Shown piece after piece: positions 1 to 7,535 of a stretch of DNA of 64,000 bases. The stretch is from Mycobacterium sp. IS-1742 (GTDB lineage: Bacteria; Actinomycetota; Actinomycetes; Mycobacteriales; Mycobacteriaceae): the NCBI RefSeq assembly GCF_001500125.1, contig NZ_LQIV01000001.1, positions 310,001 to 374,000 of the forward strand. Direction: 5' to 3'. The position numbers and the translations under genes are program-made. Numbering within the stretch: the first letter of the stretch is position 1; each line of letters starts with the position of its first letter. The notes under the pieces were generated by a model. That model was not told where the DNA came from. It did no database searches and saw only the letters and a list, made by a program, of their open reading frames with translations.

Positions 1-582
1 AATCGCGAGCTGCTCCACCTGCCGGTGCGTCAGATAACCGCGCGGCCGCCGCTTACGTCGAGGAAGCTTGATCCCCGCGCATGGATTGCGCGCGATCCGT
101 CGATCCTCGACAGCCATCTCCAGAATTTGGCGCAAGATGCCGACGGCGTTCTCAACGGTGGCCGGGCCCGCACCGGATGATGTCATCGACTGGACCCAGC
201 CCCGCACATCGGTCGCCTGGACATCGGCAACAGCCACCGCTGACCAACGCGGCTCCACGTACACCGGCCAGGTGTACCTTCGCGTCGACGCGGTGGTTTT
301 CTTGAGGTGGCTCTGCGTTCCGAGCCACTTTGCGTAAAGCTCGCCGACGCTGACGCGACCGGCCTTTGGGGCCACGTAGGTTCCAGTGACCTGCGTGGCG
401 ACGATTTCGTCAAGCCAGGCTTGAGCATCCAATTTGCGATCGAAGGACCTGGTGTTCTCTTGCCCCTGGTCGTCGACGTAGCGGGCCAGCCAACGACGCC
501 CCTTTCCGGCACGTACTGATGGACTGCCGTCTGCACGGCGCCAGCGGTCCTCGACACCACCCCGCCGATTACGCCTCTGCAT
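1..582 (-). CDS. int: Phage-type tyrosine integrase, N-terminal part (cut by window edge)
   Basis: Reading leftwards from the ATG at 582-580, the frame is open to the window edge (194 codons). The protein starts MQRRNRRGGVEDRWR. It has the Arm-type DNA-binding beta fold (WLARYVDDQGQENTRSFD), then an SAM-like core-binding domain (VGELYAKWLG, later ENAVGILRQILEMAVEDRRI and NPCAGIKLPRRKRR). This is the layout of phage and ICE tyrosine integrases. The catalytic domain lies outside the window. The start overlaps the end of the XRE gene by 14 bases, so the two are probably cotranscribed. It should recombine at the tRNA-Pro site seen at 34561. Family call is firm; catalytic integrity cannot be judged. 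Confidence 0.9.
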   Translation of the reverse strand, partial: MQRRNRRGGVEDRWRRADGSPSVRAGKGRRWLARYVDDQGQENTRSFDRKLDAQAWLDEIVATQVTGTYVAPKAGRVSVGELYAKWLGTQSHLKKTTASTRRYTWPVYVEPRWSAVAVADVQATDVRGWVQSMTSSGAGPATVENAVGILRQILEMAVEDRRIARNPCAGIKLPRRKRRPRGYLTHRQVEQLAI

Positions 583-1219
583 CGTCCCTGTTCACGTCGC
601 GAGGCTCGTCTACGCCGACGTCCTCGGAATTCGAGCCAACAAACAGGTTGTCGACGGCCGCATTCACGACCCGTTGGAGTACATCGCCGAGCCGTTCATC
701 GACGTCCGCGACTTCGAAATCTGGCTTCTGCCAATGCAAGTCGGCCAGTAACTCTTTTAGTTCGAGGACGACGTGGTCATGAGCGTCTAGTTCCTCAGAA
801 CGACCACGGAGTCGGCGGAGTCGATCCATGGCTTCTGGCGCTAGCTCCAGAAGCTCTTGCATCGTTCGGGCGTAGTGGCCGAGCTCAGCGAATGCGAATC
901 GACCCGCCCGCATCCGCTTCTCGGCGAACCCTCGGACCGCGAGAACCGCGCTCAACCGGTCCGGACCTGAAGGCATCAGCAGCTGCTGAAGATCGGTGTT
1001 CAGACAGTCGGCAATCGCGGCCGCCTCCCGCAGCTTGACTTCGCGATCACCGCGCTCGATTCGCGTAACGGCCGAGGGGTCGAGTCGAACACCTTGGCCT
1101 TCCAAAGCCTCTGCGAGTTGCCTCTGACTCCAACCCCTTTGTCCGCGCGCTATGCGCATGTTCCGCCCAAACGTCTGGCTGAAATCTTCGTCAGCGCCCG
1201 GAGGAGGATCATCATGCAC
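569..1219 (-). CDS. XRE-family transcriptional regulator
   Basis: A 216-residue protein with an N-terminal helix-turn-helix (FGRNMRIARGQRGWSQRQLA, then a recognition helix and RIERGDREVKLREAAAIAD) typical of Cro/cI-type regulators, followed by an alpha-helical C-terminal half of unknown role. The start codon is GTG at 1219; nearby ATG triplets are out of frame. It lies directly upstream of int, overlapping it by 14 bases, and is divergent from the excisionase gene. This suggests control of integration and excision, probably from the 1220-1306 spacer. Function as the element's switch is inferred from position. Confidence 0.8.
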   Translation of the reverse strand: MHDDPPPGADEDFSQTFGRNMRIARGQRGWSQRQLAEALEGQGVRLDPSAVTRIERGDREVKLREAAAIADCLNTDLQQLLMPSGPDRLSAVLAVRGFAEKRMRAGRFAFAELGHYARTMQELLELAPEAMDRLRRLRGRSEELDAHDHVVLELKELLADLHWQKPDFEVADVDERLGDVLQRVVNAAVDNLFVGSNSEDVGVDEPRDVNRDDAEA

Positions 1220-1306
1220 AAATCACACTGTAATGCTTGACCCACACCAAGGAAAGTGCGATCGTTGGCGGTGTTGATTCAGCATTATGATGTGAAAGGA
1301 ACATCA
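1220..1306. promoter_or_regulatory. Divergent control region between XRE/int and excisionase
   Basis: The 87-base spacer separates two diverging genes and must hold both promoters. An inverted repeat is visible: TAATGCT at 1231-1237 and AGCATTA at 1281-1287. It is a candidate operator for the XRE protein. A Shine-Dalgarno AAAGGA at 1295-1300 lies 6 bases before the ATG at 1307 and decides the excisionase start. No promoter hexamers are assigned with confidence. Confidence 0.45.
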
Positions 1307-1504
1307 ATGAGCATCATGTCAGCCCGCCAAGTCTCGGATCTCACTGGTGTGCCAGTGGGCACTCTCCGGTACTGGCGCCATGCCGGGACGGGACCAGCAA
1401 GTTTCACGTTGGGGCGTCGAGTTGTTTACCGACGCAGCGAAGTCGAGCGATGGATCGCCGAACAAGAGAGCGCAACCCGCCGTGGAGGTGACGGCGCCGC
1501 CTGA
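1307..1504 (+). CDS. xis: Excisionase / MerR-type helix-turn-helix protein
   Basis: A 65-residue protein (MSIMSARQVSDLTGVPVGTL...) with the small winged-helix fold of AlpA/Xis excisionases: a helix-turn-helix (ARQVSDLTGVPVGTLRYWRH) and a wing ending in RRVVYRRSEVERWIAEQ. In this family the protein bends DNA at att sites and steers integrase to excision. The ATG at 1307 is preferred over an upstream in-frame GTG at 1256 because of the AAAGGA ribosome binding site. It is divergent from the XRE-int pair and upstream of the replication gene. Confidence 0.8.
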   Translation: MSIMSARQVSDLTGVPVGTLRYWRHAGTGPASFTLGRRVVYRRSEVERWIAEQESATRRGGDGAA

Positions 1505-1674
1505 AGCAATGAAAATGAGAGACCCTGGCTGAGCCCCAGGGCCTCTCGGAGAACTGCCACCCTTCGCAGAGGACGGTTCATGTCGAGTTTAACTCCCGAT
1601 CGCGGTCCCAAGGATCGAAAACTTGCCCACCACCGACAAGAGCAAGGCCCTGGTTTCTCGCACGGTGCTACACG

Positions 1675-3891
1675 ATGAACCCACTGCCTCAGCCAGCGGA
1701 AACGGCCTACCAGCGGATTCTCACAGCGCTCAATACCAGTGATCGCCAAGTCGTTGTCCGAGATGACCGTGCTATGGCACAGTGCCCGGCCCACGATGAC
1801 CGGAACCCGTCACTTGCCGTCACCGCGATAGAGGGTCAGGTGCTCATTTACTGCCATGCGGGCTGCGACACCGAATCGGTGGTCCGCGCGCTTGATATGA
1901 CGCTTGCTGATCTATTCGACGCTCCCCGCGGTGCCACGTATGTCTATCCCGACGAACGCCGGGTGCATCGTGACCCTCAGAAGCGGTTTCGCCAGTCCGG
2001 TAATACACGTGGGCGCAGCCTATTTCGTGCTGACCTTATTGCGAACGCCGAGCTCGTCTACGTCGTCGAAGGCGAGAAGGACGTCTTGGCGGTCGAGGCG
2101 GCGGGAGGCACTGCCGTCTGCCCTGCGATGGGGGCGGGCAAATCAGCCAACTTTGACTGGAGTCCGTTGCGCGGCAAGAAAGTCGTGATTGTTGCCGATA
2201 GAGACGAAGTAGGACGCCGTCACGCGTCTGCGGTGGCGATACACCTCTATGCCATAGCATCCAGCGTCACCATCGTCGAACCGCGTTCAGGTAAGGACTT
2301 TGCTGACCACTATGCAGCTGGTTTCAGTCTTGCCGACCTCGAACCTGTCGTTCATGCACAAAGCGAACCGGAGAGTATGTCCCCAAGACCCGCCTCGCAG
2401 GAAAAGAAGTCTGCTGCCGTAAGACTCGTCGAGCTAGCCAAGGAGCAATACCACCTAGGTTGCACCGACGACGGTGAGCCCTTTGGGGCCAGAAAGTCAC
2501 AGCCGCATATTGCTATACCTCTTCGCGGTGGCCGATCCGGGTTGCGCGCAGACCTTGCTGCTCAATACTTTTCGGATAGCGGGACCGCGGCGGGCGGTCA
2601 AGCACTCATGGATGCCATTTCGATTCTCGACGGTCTAGCGGCGCGGGAACAGCCCGAACGCCTATACCTGCGGGTAGCAAGTGCAGCAGATGCCGTGTAC
2701 GTCGACACTGGGCGCCTCGATGGCCAGGTCTTTAGAATTGGCGACGGAACGTGGTCGCTCCTTCCGTCGGCGCCAGTTCGATTCCTACGAACCAAGTTGA
2801 CCGGTGAAATGACGCTTCCTGCTGGTGAGCCGAAGCTTGACTTGCTATGGGAATTTATCAACGTGGCTGTCGAAGACCGCCCCATCCTCTTGGCCACGCT
2901 TATTGCTGCCCTCGTGAGTAGTGACACGCCACATCCGGTATTGGCCCTTTTCGCCGAGCAAGGCAGCGCGAAAAGCACTGTCACGAGAATGATTGTCGAT
3001 CTGATCGATCCGTCGCCTGTGCCTCTTCGGCAGGCACCTCGCGACGCCGATTCCTGGGTCACGGCGGCTGCTGGATCTTGGGTTGTCGCCCTGGACAACT
3101 TGTCTGGTATCTCGCCATGGCTTTCAGATTCGTTGTGCAGAGCGGTGACTGGAGACGGCAGCGTCAAACGCGCTTTGTACACGGACGGAGGCCTATCGAT
3201 CGTGAGTTTCCGCCGATGCCTCATTCTCAATGGGATCGATGTCGGCGCATTGCGCCCAGATCTTGCCGAGCGACTCGCTGTGGTGGAACTCAAAAGGATC
3301 GATCTCCGCTCCCGGAGAACAGAATCAGAGATCTATGAGGAGTGGGCGAAGGCTCGTCCGAGAATCATGGGCGCTCTACTTCAGCTCGCGGCCACAGTCC
3401 ACAATGGCCGCTGCTTCGCCAACCTCGGCTTCACTCCGAGAATGGCCGATTTCGCTCGCCTACTGGCTGTAGTGGATAGCGAAATGGGAACGAATGGACT
3501 TGCGCGCTATATGGCTCGAGCCAACCAGCTGAGCGAAGATAGCCTTCAGGGCGATGTCTTCATCGAGTCGATGCGCAACAGTTGCACCCTGCCGCTGATT
3601 GGTAAGACGGGGGCCGAGCTCCTTGCGATTGTGCAGCCAACCGGCGACGGCGGCCGGCGGCCTATTGGATGGCCCAAGAACGGCCGCGACGTCACCACCG
3701 TGCTCAAGCGGAACGCCACTGCTCTACGCGCTTTGGGTTGGACAATCGAGGACGACGGAGCCCGTAACCATCGGAATGTGCTGCTGTGGTCGATCCGTCC
3801 TCCCCAGGAAGACAAAGGGCTGAATTGTTCCTCGCAATCCTCGCGCCCCGCCACATCGGCAAGACCGCTCAAGAAGAACATGGCTTCTTGA
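1675..3891 (+). CDS. Primase-like replication protein (CHC2 zinc finger, TOPRIM, ATPase)
   Basis: A 738-residue protein. Residues 37-64 form a CHC2-type zinc finger (C37PAH40 ... C60HAGC64). Residues about 128-195 form a TOPRIM fold with the glutamate motif VEGEKDVLAV and the DxD motif ADRDEVG (D175, D177). After a linker comes an ATPase module with a P-loop-like EQGSAKST near residue 428 and a Walker B-like VVALDNLSG near 471, followed by a helical C-terminus. This resembles the primase-helicase replication proteins of actinobacterial integrative elements and phages. It probably primes and unwinds element DNA after excision. It sits alone on the plus strand; the following 350 bases hold hairpins that may include its origin. 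No strong ribosome binding site precedes the ATG. Confidence 0.8.
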   Translation: MNPLPQPAETAYQRILTALNTSDRQVVVRDDRAMAQCPAHDDRNPSLAVTAIEGQVLIYCHAGCDTESVVRALDMTLADLFDAPRGATYVYPDERRVHRDPQKRFRQSGNTRGRSLFRADLIANAELVYVVEGEKDVLAVEAAGGTAVCPAMGAGKSANFDWSPLRGKKVVIVADRDEVGRRHASAVAIHLYAIASSVTIVEPRSGKDFADHYAAGFSLADLEPVVHAQSEPESMSPRPASQEKKSAAVRLVELAKEQYHLGCTDDGEPFGARKSQPHIAIPLRGGRSGLRADLAAQYFSDSGTAAGGQALMDAISILDGLAAREQPERLYLRVASAADAVYVDTGRLDGQVFRIGDGTWSLLPSAPVRFLRTKLTGEMTLPAGEPKLDLLWEFINVAVEDRPILLATLIAALVSSDTPHPVLALFAEQGSAKSTVTRMIVDLIDPSPVPLRQAPRDADSWVTAAAGSWVVALDNLSGISPWLSDSLCRAVTGDGSVKRALYTDGGLSIVSFRRCLILNGIDVGALRPDLAERLAVVELKRIDLRSRRTESEIYEEWAKARPRIMGALLQLAATVHNGRCFANLGFTPRMADFARLLAVVDSEMGTNGLARYMARANQLSEDSLQGDVFIESMRNSCTLPLIGKTGAELLAIVQPTGDGGRRPIGWPKNGRDVTTVLKRNATALRALGWTIEDDGARNHRNVLLWSIRPPQEDKGLNCSSQSSRPATSARPLKKNMAS

Positions 3892-4241
3892 CCACGCCGA
3901 GAACACCTGGCATCCAATCCGTTTCACCTGGTCAAAACTCTTCACCAGGTCGATTCAGTTCAAAACTCAGCGCCGGCGAAAGAACCGCCGACGGTGAGGA
4001 TTGGAGACATGCGGAGTGAGACGAGAATTGAGACCTCGCGACCTGGCCCAACTGGTCGGAGGATGGCAGACCTGGCTGCTGTCTCGTTTCTCTACTAATG
4101 AGACAGTCGTTCGCATTGTAGTAATCGAATAAAATCGGCGGCTGCGGCGCAGCTGCCAGCTTAGACACACCTATAGGTCAGTTCTGACGGCCGGCGCCGG
4201 ACCCCTCTCCAGCGAGGTGCCCGGCGCCGGAACCGTTCGGT
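3892..4241. other. Non-coding spacer after the replication gene: hairpins and an AT-rich stretch
   Basis: No convincing gene. It holds a stem CTGTCTC (4079-4085) / GAGACAG (4100-4106), then an AT-rich stretch around 4113-4136 that stands out in this GC-rich DNA, then a strong GC hairpin at 4191-4230. The combination next to a replication protein could be an origin or double-strand initiation site, but this is inference only. Confidence 0.35.
4191..4230. terminator. Strong hairpin between convergent transcripts
   Basis: Two copies of the self-complementary decamer CCGGCGCCGG (4191-4200 and 4221-4230) flank a loop containing CCTC/GAGG, so a stem of about 14 pairs can form on either strand. It lies between the replication gene and the converging 4242-4421 gene, as expected of a bidirectional terminator. 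There is no U-run, which is usual in mycobacteria. Confidence 0.5.
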
Positions 4242-4421
4242 TCAGTGGCTTTTGGGTTGCCCGCTTTGGCTGCGGCTGGCCCCGTTGTGCGGGTTGCTGC
4301 CTGATTGGAATTTCTGTGAGCCGCGCTGCTGCTGTGCCGCTTTGCGCTGGGCGCTTTGCTGCTTGGACTGCTGGCTCTTGGCGTTGCTGGGGGTGAAATT
4401 GGGCTTCGGCTTGTTTGCCAT
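4242..4421 (-). CDS. Small Gln/Ser/Lys-rich basic protein
   Basis: A 59-residue open frame beginning MANKPKPNFTPSNAKSQQSK and ending SGQPKSH. It is preceded by a very good ribosome binding site (AAAGGAG, seven bases before the ATG at 4421). The composition is almost entirely Q, S, K, A, N and P, so the chain is probably disordered and basic. No known domain is recognised. It is the last gene of the leftward block that begins at 6600. Confidence 0.6.
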   Translation of the reverse strand: MANKPKPNFTPSNAKSQQSKQQSAQRKAAQQQRGSQKFQSGSNPHNGASRSQSGQPKSH

Positions 4422-4560
4422 GGACGTCTCCTTTCGTTCGGTTGGTTCTTCTGACGGTTCAGTCCGGTGGTGCTGACGGTCCTCGTGTGTGCGGCATTTA
4501 GCTGGCCCAGTTACTGGCCTCCAATCTTGTTCTGGGTTGGCGGTTTTGGCGCATATCCGG

Positions 4561-5259
4561 TCAGGTGTTTGGGTCGTTCCCGCAGAAGATGGTCATTGCG
4601 CCGCCGCATAAGGGTTCAGAAGAGAGCGTCGGCCAAGTAATTTCGACTTCGTCGTGCGCGGTGGTCTCCAGTGCTAGCGCTTGTGGTGGGCCGATGGGGC
4701 CGTAATCGAGGAACTCCCAGGCCATCGTGATTCGGCAGGTGCGTTGGGGTGCTAGTGAGGCGCAGGCCGCGTCGGGGATGGGGTAAGGCGACGCCGTAGT
4801 GTCCGATGACGGCACAAGTCGCGCTTGGTGGGAGGGTAGCCAGCTGTAAGTGACCTCGTCGGGACCGATGAAAGTGCGCGCGCCGGGGGCTTGTCGTGTG
4901 CTAGTGGGGAGCTTGAGCCAGAACTGGTTGGTGGGGTCGGGGTGGTAGATGTCGGGAATGTTGATCGCGGCGCTTCCTGCGGTGAGTTCGACTGTTGCGT
5001 AGAGGATGTGGCCGGGTCCGCGGGCACCTGTGACGTCATCGATGTGGGTGGCGTCGCGTTCGCCCCAGCTGATGACCGAGATAGACGGTGCGGCCGTCGT
5101 ATCGACGGGGTCTTGCAGCGAATAGGCGATACCGGCGGCGAACAGCATCAGGGAAAAGGTGGGAACGGCGGCGAATGCACGTAATTCCCAGCTGATTCCG
5201 ATGAGCTTGATGATCGCCGAGGCGATCGCTCCGACGGCGGTGATCACGATCCGCTGCAT
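4561..5259 (-). CDS. Hypothetical membrane-anchored protein
   Basis: A 232-residue protein. Two hydrophobic segments near the N-terminus (IVITAVGAIASAIIKLIG and VPTFSLMLFAAGIAYSL, about residues 4-48) are followed by a soluble domain of about 180 residues, probably beta-rich and outside the membrane. Four cysteines (in DAACASLAPQRTCRI and at the C-terminal PLCGG and IFCGN) could form disulfides. No family recognised. It starts 8 bases after the upstream 126-residue gene ends, so an operon is likely. A role in the element's surface or transfer functions is only a guess. Confidence 0.65.
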   Translation of the reverse strand: MQRIVITAVGAIASAIIKLIGISWELRAFAAVPTFSLMLFAAGIAYSLQDPVDTTAAPSISVISWGERDATHIDDVTGARGPGHILYATVELTAGSAAINIPDIYHPDPTNQFWLKLPTSTRQAPGARTFIGPDEVTYSWLPSHQARLVPSSDTTASPYPIPDAACASLAPQRTCRITMAWEFLDYGPIGPPQALALETTAHDEVEITWPTLSSEPLCGGAMTIFCGNDPNT

Positions 5260-5267
5260 GTCACCCC

Positions 5268-5648
5268 CTAGGAGTCTCGTCGGAAGAGCTTGGTCATGAA
5301 CTTGGGAACACGTAGGTGGTGTCGCGCCTCGGGCTTCGCGGTGGTGGGCTCGACGGTTTCCTCATCCACCTGGACCGGGGTGGCGGGCTGTGTGCGCGCT
5401 GCGCTCGACGGTGCCCGGTTCCAGGACGGGTCGGCGGCCGCAATCAGTGGAGCCAGGCGTTCATACGTGCCGCTGCGGGCGGCTTCGATGAGCTGGCGCG
5501 CGAGCGGGGATGCGGTAGCTGAGCGGTCCGTACCGAGCTGGTGGAGGTCGATGATTTGTTGGCGCAGCTCGTCGTTGGTTAGCTTCGCGCGCGGGTAGGT
5601 GTGCCGCCATGAGGGTGGTTCGTCGGCGCTGTGGCGTTGTGGGGTCAT
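5268..5648 (-). CDS. Hypothetical protein (126 aa)
   Basis: A soluble protein starting MTPQRHSADEPPSWRHTY. Residues 20-75 look helical (NDELRQQIIDLHQLG, SPLARQLIEAARSGTYERLA). The C-terminal half is Pro/Thr/Glu-rich and ends in basic residues (RVPKFMTKLFRRDS) that could touch the membrane. Its start codon overlaps the previous gene's stop (ATGA, 5645-5648), showing translational coupling. Function unknown. Confidence 0.65.
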   Translation of the reverse strand: MTPQRHSADEPPSWRHTYPRAKLTNDELRQQIIDLHQLGTDRSATASPLARQLIEAARSGTYERLAPLIAAADPSWNRAPSSAARTQPATPVQVDEETVEPTTAKPEARHHLRVPKFMTKLFRRDS

Positions 5649-5986
5649 CGGGAGAGTCTCCGGATCATTCGGCTGGCGTTGATGGCGACGCGTTCCGCCA
5701 TGCGGCGGTGTGAGTCAGGAAGGTCGGCCGGAAGCTGCTCGACGGCGTCACCGCAACCGATGATGGCGTTCATCCCGGCGACCTCCTTGCGAACTTGGTT
5801 TCGGATGTTGCGAGCGGCACGGTCGGCGTCGGCATTGATTCGGGCCACCCTTCGGGGGTACTCGACGGCCGCCGGACGGTAGTGCTCTAGCTCGTTGATG
5901 GCAGGTCCGCCCTTCGGTTTTTTGCGGTGGGTTGGGTCCTTAAGGCGTGGGTGGCTAGGTCGCGCGGCGCATGATCCGATCGACAC
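5645..5986 (-). CDS. Hypothetical protein (113 aa), start uncertain
   Basis: The conserved-looking part is INELEHYRPAAVEYPRRVAR followed by a helical region (INADADRAARNIRNQVRKEV, RRMAERVAINASRMIRRLSR). The only ATG, at 5986, lies 32 bases inside the preceding gene; the first 25 residues may not be translated if a downstream non-ATG start is used. It ends in a 4-base overlap with the next gene. Function unknown; the operon context suggests an element maintenance or transfer accessory role. Confidence 0.55.
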   Translation of the reverse strand: MSIGSCAARPSHPRLKDPTHRKKPKGGPAINELEHYRPAAVEYPRRVARINADADRAARNIRNQVRKEVAGMNAIIGCGDAVEQLPADLPDSHRRMAERVAINASRMIRRLSR

Positions 5987-6293
5987 TGCCGGGCATCGCT
6001 TCGGCGACCAGTTGGTGGCTAAGCGGGCTGGCGTTGGACAGCCGGCTGGTCACGGCATCGCCGAGGTCGGCCAGTCCGGAGACGAGCACTCCCTCGACGT
6101 AGACCGCGTTTTTGATGCGATCGGCCTGTTCGGCCGCGTCGTGTGCCTGCCCGAGCAGATTGAGGTAATGCTGCGCCGACTTAGTCTCGGCGACCTGCTG
6201 AGTTCGACGTTCGAGCTGCCCGGACTTGGTGAAGCGCGACGGACGGCCCGACAGGGCGCCGGTCTCGTAGCGGCGTGGCAGGTTCTCGGTCAT
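5955..6293 (-). CDS. Hypothetical helical protein (112 aa)
   Basis: Starts MTENLPRRYETGALSGRPSR and continues as long amphipathic helices (TQQVAETKSAQHYLNLLGQA, HDAAEQADRIKNAVYVEGVL). No transmembrane segment. Its ATG overlaps the upstream stop codon (6290-6293), so it is translationally coupled to the 90-residue gene. Function unknown. Confidence 0.6.
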   Translation of the reverse strand: MTENLPRRYETGALSGRPSRFTKSGQLERRTQQVAETKSAQHYLNLLGQAHDAAEQADRIKNAVYVEGVLVSGLADLGDAVTSRLSNASPLSHQLVAEAMPGSVDRIMRRAT

Positions 6294-6562
6294 GGGACGT
6301 TCCTTTCCGGGTGGGACGAGCCCTCCGTGATGAGCCGGAGGTAGTTGAAAACTCGGACTTCCTTATGCGCGTGCTGTTCGTCGAGGACCCTGACAAACCG
6401 TTCTTGGTGAGCGATGGCATCGAGGCGTCGACGTTCTTCGGCCTCCAGGTGTGCGCGGACGTTCTCCGCCTCCGCCTGACGTGCCTGTGCGCCGGCATGG
6501 CGCGCCTGCGCATTGACCAGCCGGGTCATGTCCCGGAATCTGCGGCTACGCCGGTTGCTCAT
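6290..6562 (-). CDS. Small basic coiled-coil protein (90 aa)
   Basis: A highly charged chain: an arginine-rich N-terminus (MSNRRSRRFRDMTRLVNAQA) and a helix rich in A, E, Q and R (ARQAEAENVRAHLEAEERRR) that should form a coiled coil. It is the first full gene of the leftward block. Its start overlaps the stop of a 13-residue upstream reading frame. Function unknown; DNA binding is possible given the basic N-terminus. Confidence 0.6.
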   Translation of the reverse strand: MSNRRSRRFRDMTRLVNAQARHAGAQARQAEAENVRAHLEAEERRRLDAIAHQERFVRVLDEQHAHKEVRVFNYLRLITEGSSHPERNVP

Positions 6563-6600
6563 TGCTGCCCCCGATCGGAGTTGCAGCGTGACTCGCTCAT
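6559..6600 (-). CDS. Candidate 13-residue leader peptide
   Basis: A short frame MSESRCNSDRGQQ with a strong ribosome binding site (AAGGGGAGG, about six bases upstream of the ATG at 6600). Its stop overlaps the ATG of the next gene (6559-6562), so ribosomes loading here would pass to the downstream operon. It may be only a translational-coupling device. Expression is not shown. Confidence 0.4.
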   Translation of the reverse strand: MSESRCNSDRGQQ

Positions 6601-6727
6601 CTGGGCCTCCCCTTCACTCGTGTCCCGACCTATGTCGAATATTACATATGCCCCACTTGGGCACAAGCCCAGTTTGGGTATTGGTACAAGTGGGCGTGTG
6701 ATGTGTTTGGGGGTTAAGTGGAGGGCT
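6601..6727. promoter_or_regulatory. Divergent promoter region with inverted repeat (TetR operator candidate)
   Basis: This region separates the leftward block from the tetR-like gene. It carries CCCACTTG at 6652-6659 and its exact inverse CAAGTGGG at 6687-6694, with a further small hairpin (TTGGG/CCCAG) in between. An AT-rich stretch containing TAATAT (minus strand, about 6638-6643) could be the -10 of the leftward promoter. A TetR protein encoded beside such a repeat commonly represses both directions; that is inferred here. Confidence 0.5.
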
Positions 6728-7390
6728 ATGCTTCGGGGCATGGCTGAGCAGCAAACCCTCGATCGGGCGGCGTTGGCGCGACAAAAGGCCGCCGACACGA
6801 AGAACCATCGAACGAGGGCGCGCCTGTTCATGAGCGCCGTACATCACGCCTCAGCGCCGCGGCGCACCGGTGAACAGATCACCGTCGCCTCGATTTGCAA
6901 GGTCGCAAAGGTTAGTCCCGCCGCGTTCTACCACCACTTTGAGGACGGGGTGGCGCAGCTGCTGGGCGATGTCCTAGAACGGTCGATGAGACATGTGAAC
7001 CAACGTATAGCTATCGATATTGCTCGCGAGGACCCCTCGCCGAACTACCAAGTAGTCATCGCCGTCTACCGAGTTGTCGAGGAGCTCTTTCGATACCCGA
7101 ACCTGTTTGAAGTGGAGACGGTCCCGCGACGGTGGGTGAAGCTCATCGCTCAGCCGCTCGCTAACGCGATCGTCAACGACGACCGCGAATTTGAAGACCA
7201 CCCTGGGATGGTCATTGCCGAATATCACGCCAACGCCATCATCGGATTGATGCGGCGGGACTACACGCCTAGCTTCGAGTTTCTCTCGAGACTGGTTTTC
7301 TCACAGATTGTCCCAGTTCTCGGCATGGCTGACCCCGAGTTCGGCGACCGCTGGCAACAGCTCATCCATAGTCTGCCGCCGATCAACTGA
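6728..7390 (+). CDS. TetR-family transcriptional regulator
   Basis: A 220-residue protein (216 from the second ATG at 6740). Residues 15-65 form the TetR helix-turn-helix, with ITVASICKVAKVSPAAFYHH as turn and recognition helix, followed by a helical ligand-binding region (YRVVEELFRYPNLF onward). It is transcribed away from the small-protein operon and next to the 6652-6694 inverted repeat, so it probably controls that operon and itself. The open frame extends upstream to 6275 without coding character, so the start near GGAGGG at 6720 was chosen. Ligand unknown. Confidence 0.75.
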   Translation: MLRGMAEQQTLDRAALARQKAADTKNHRTRARLFMSAVHHASAPRRTGEQITVASICKVAKVSPAAFYHHFEDGVAQLLGDVLERSMRHVNQRIAIDIAREDPSPNYQVVIAVYRVVEELFRYPNLFEVETVPRRWVKLIAQPLANAIVNDDREFEDHPGMVIAEYHANAIIGLMRRDYTPSFEFLSRLVFSQIVPVLGMADPEFGDRWQQLIHSLPPIN

Positions 7391-7535
7391 TCGAGAGGTG
7401 GTGTGGGCTCTCCCATCACGTCAGGTTAATGAGCACTCGACGTCTCGGCCGCTGACGTATTCCGGGCGCTCCACGCGTAGGAAAATTCCAGTTCGGATTC
7501 GGAACGGATCAGCGGAGCAGTGTCGTGAGATAGGT

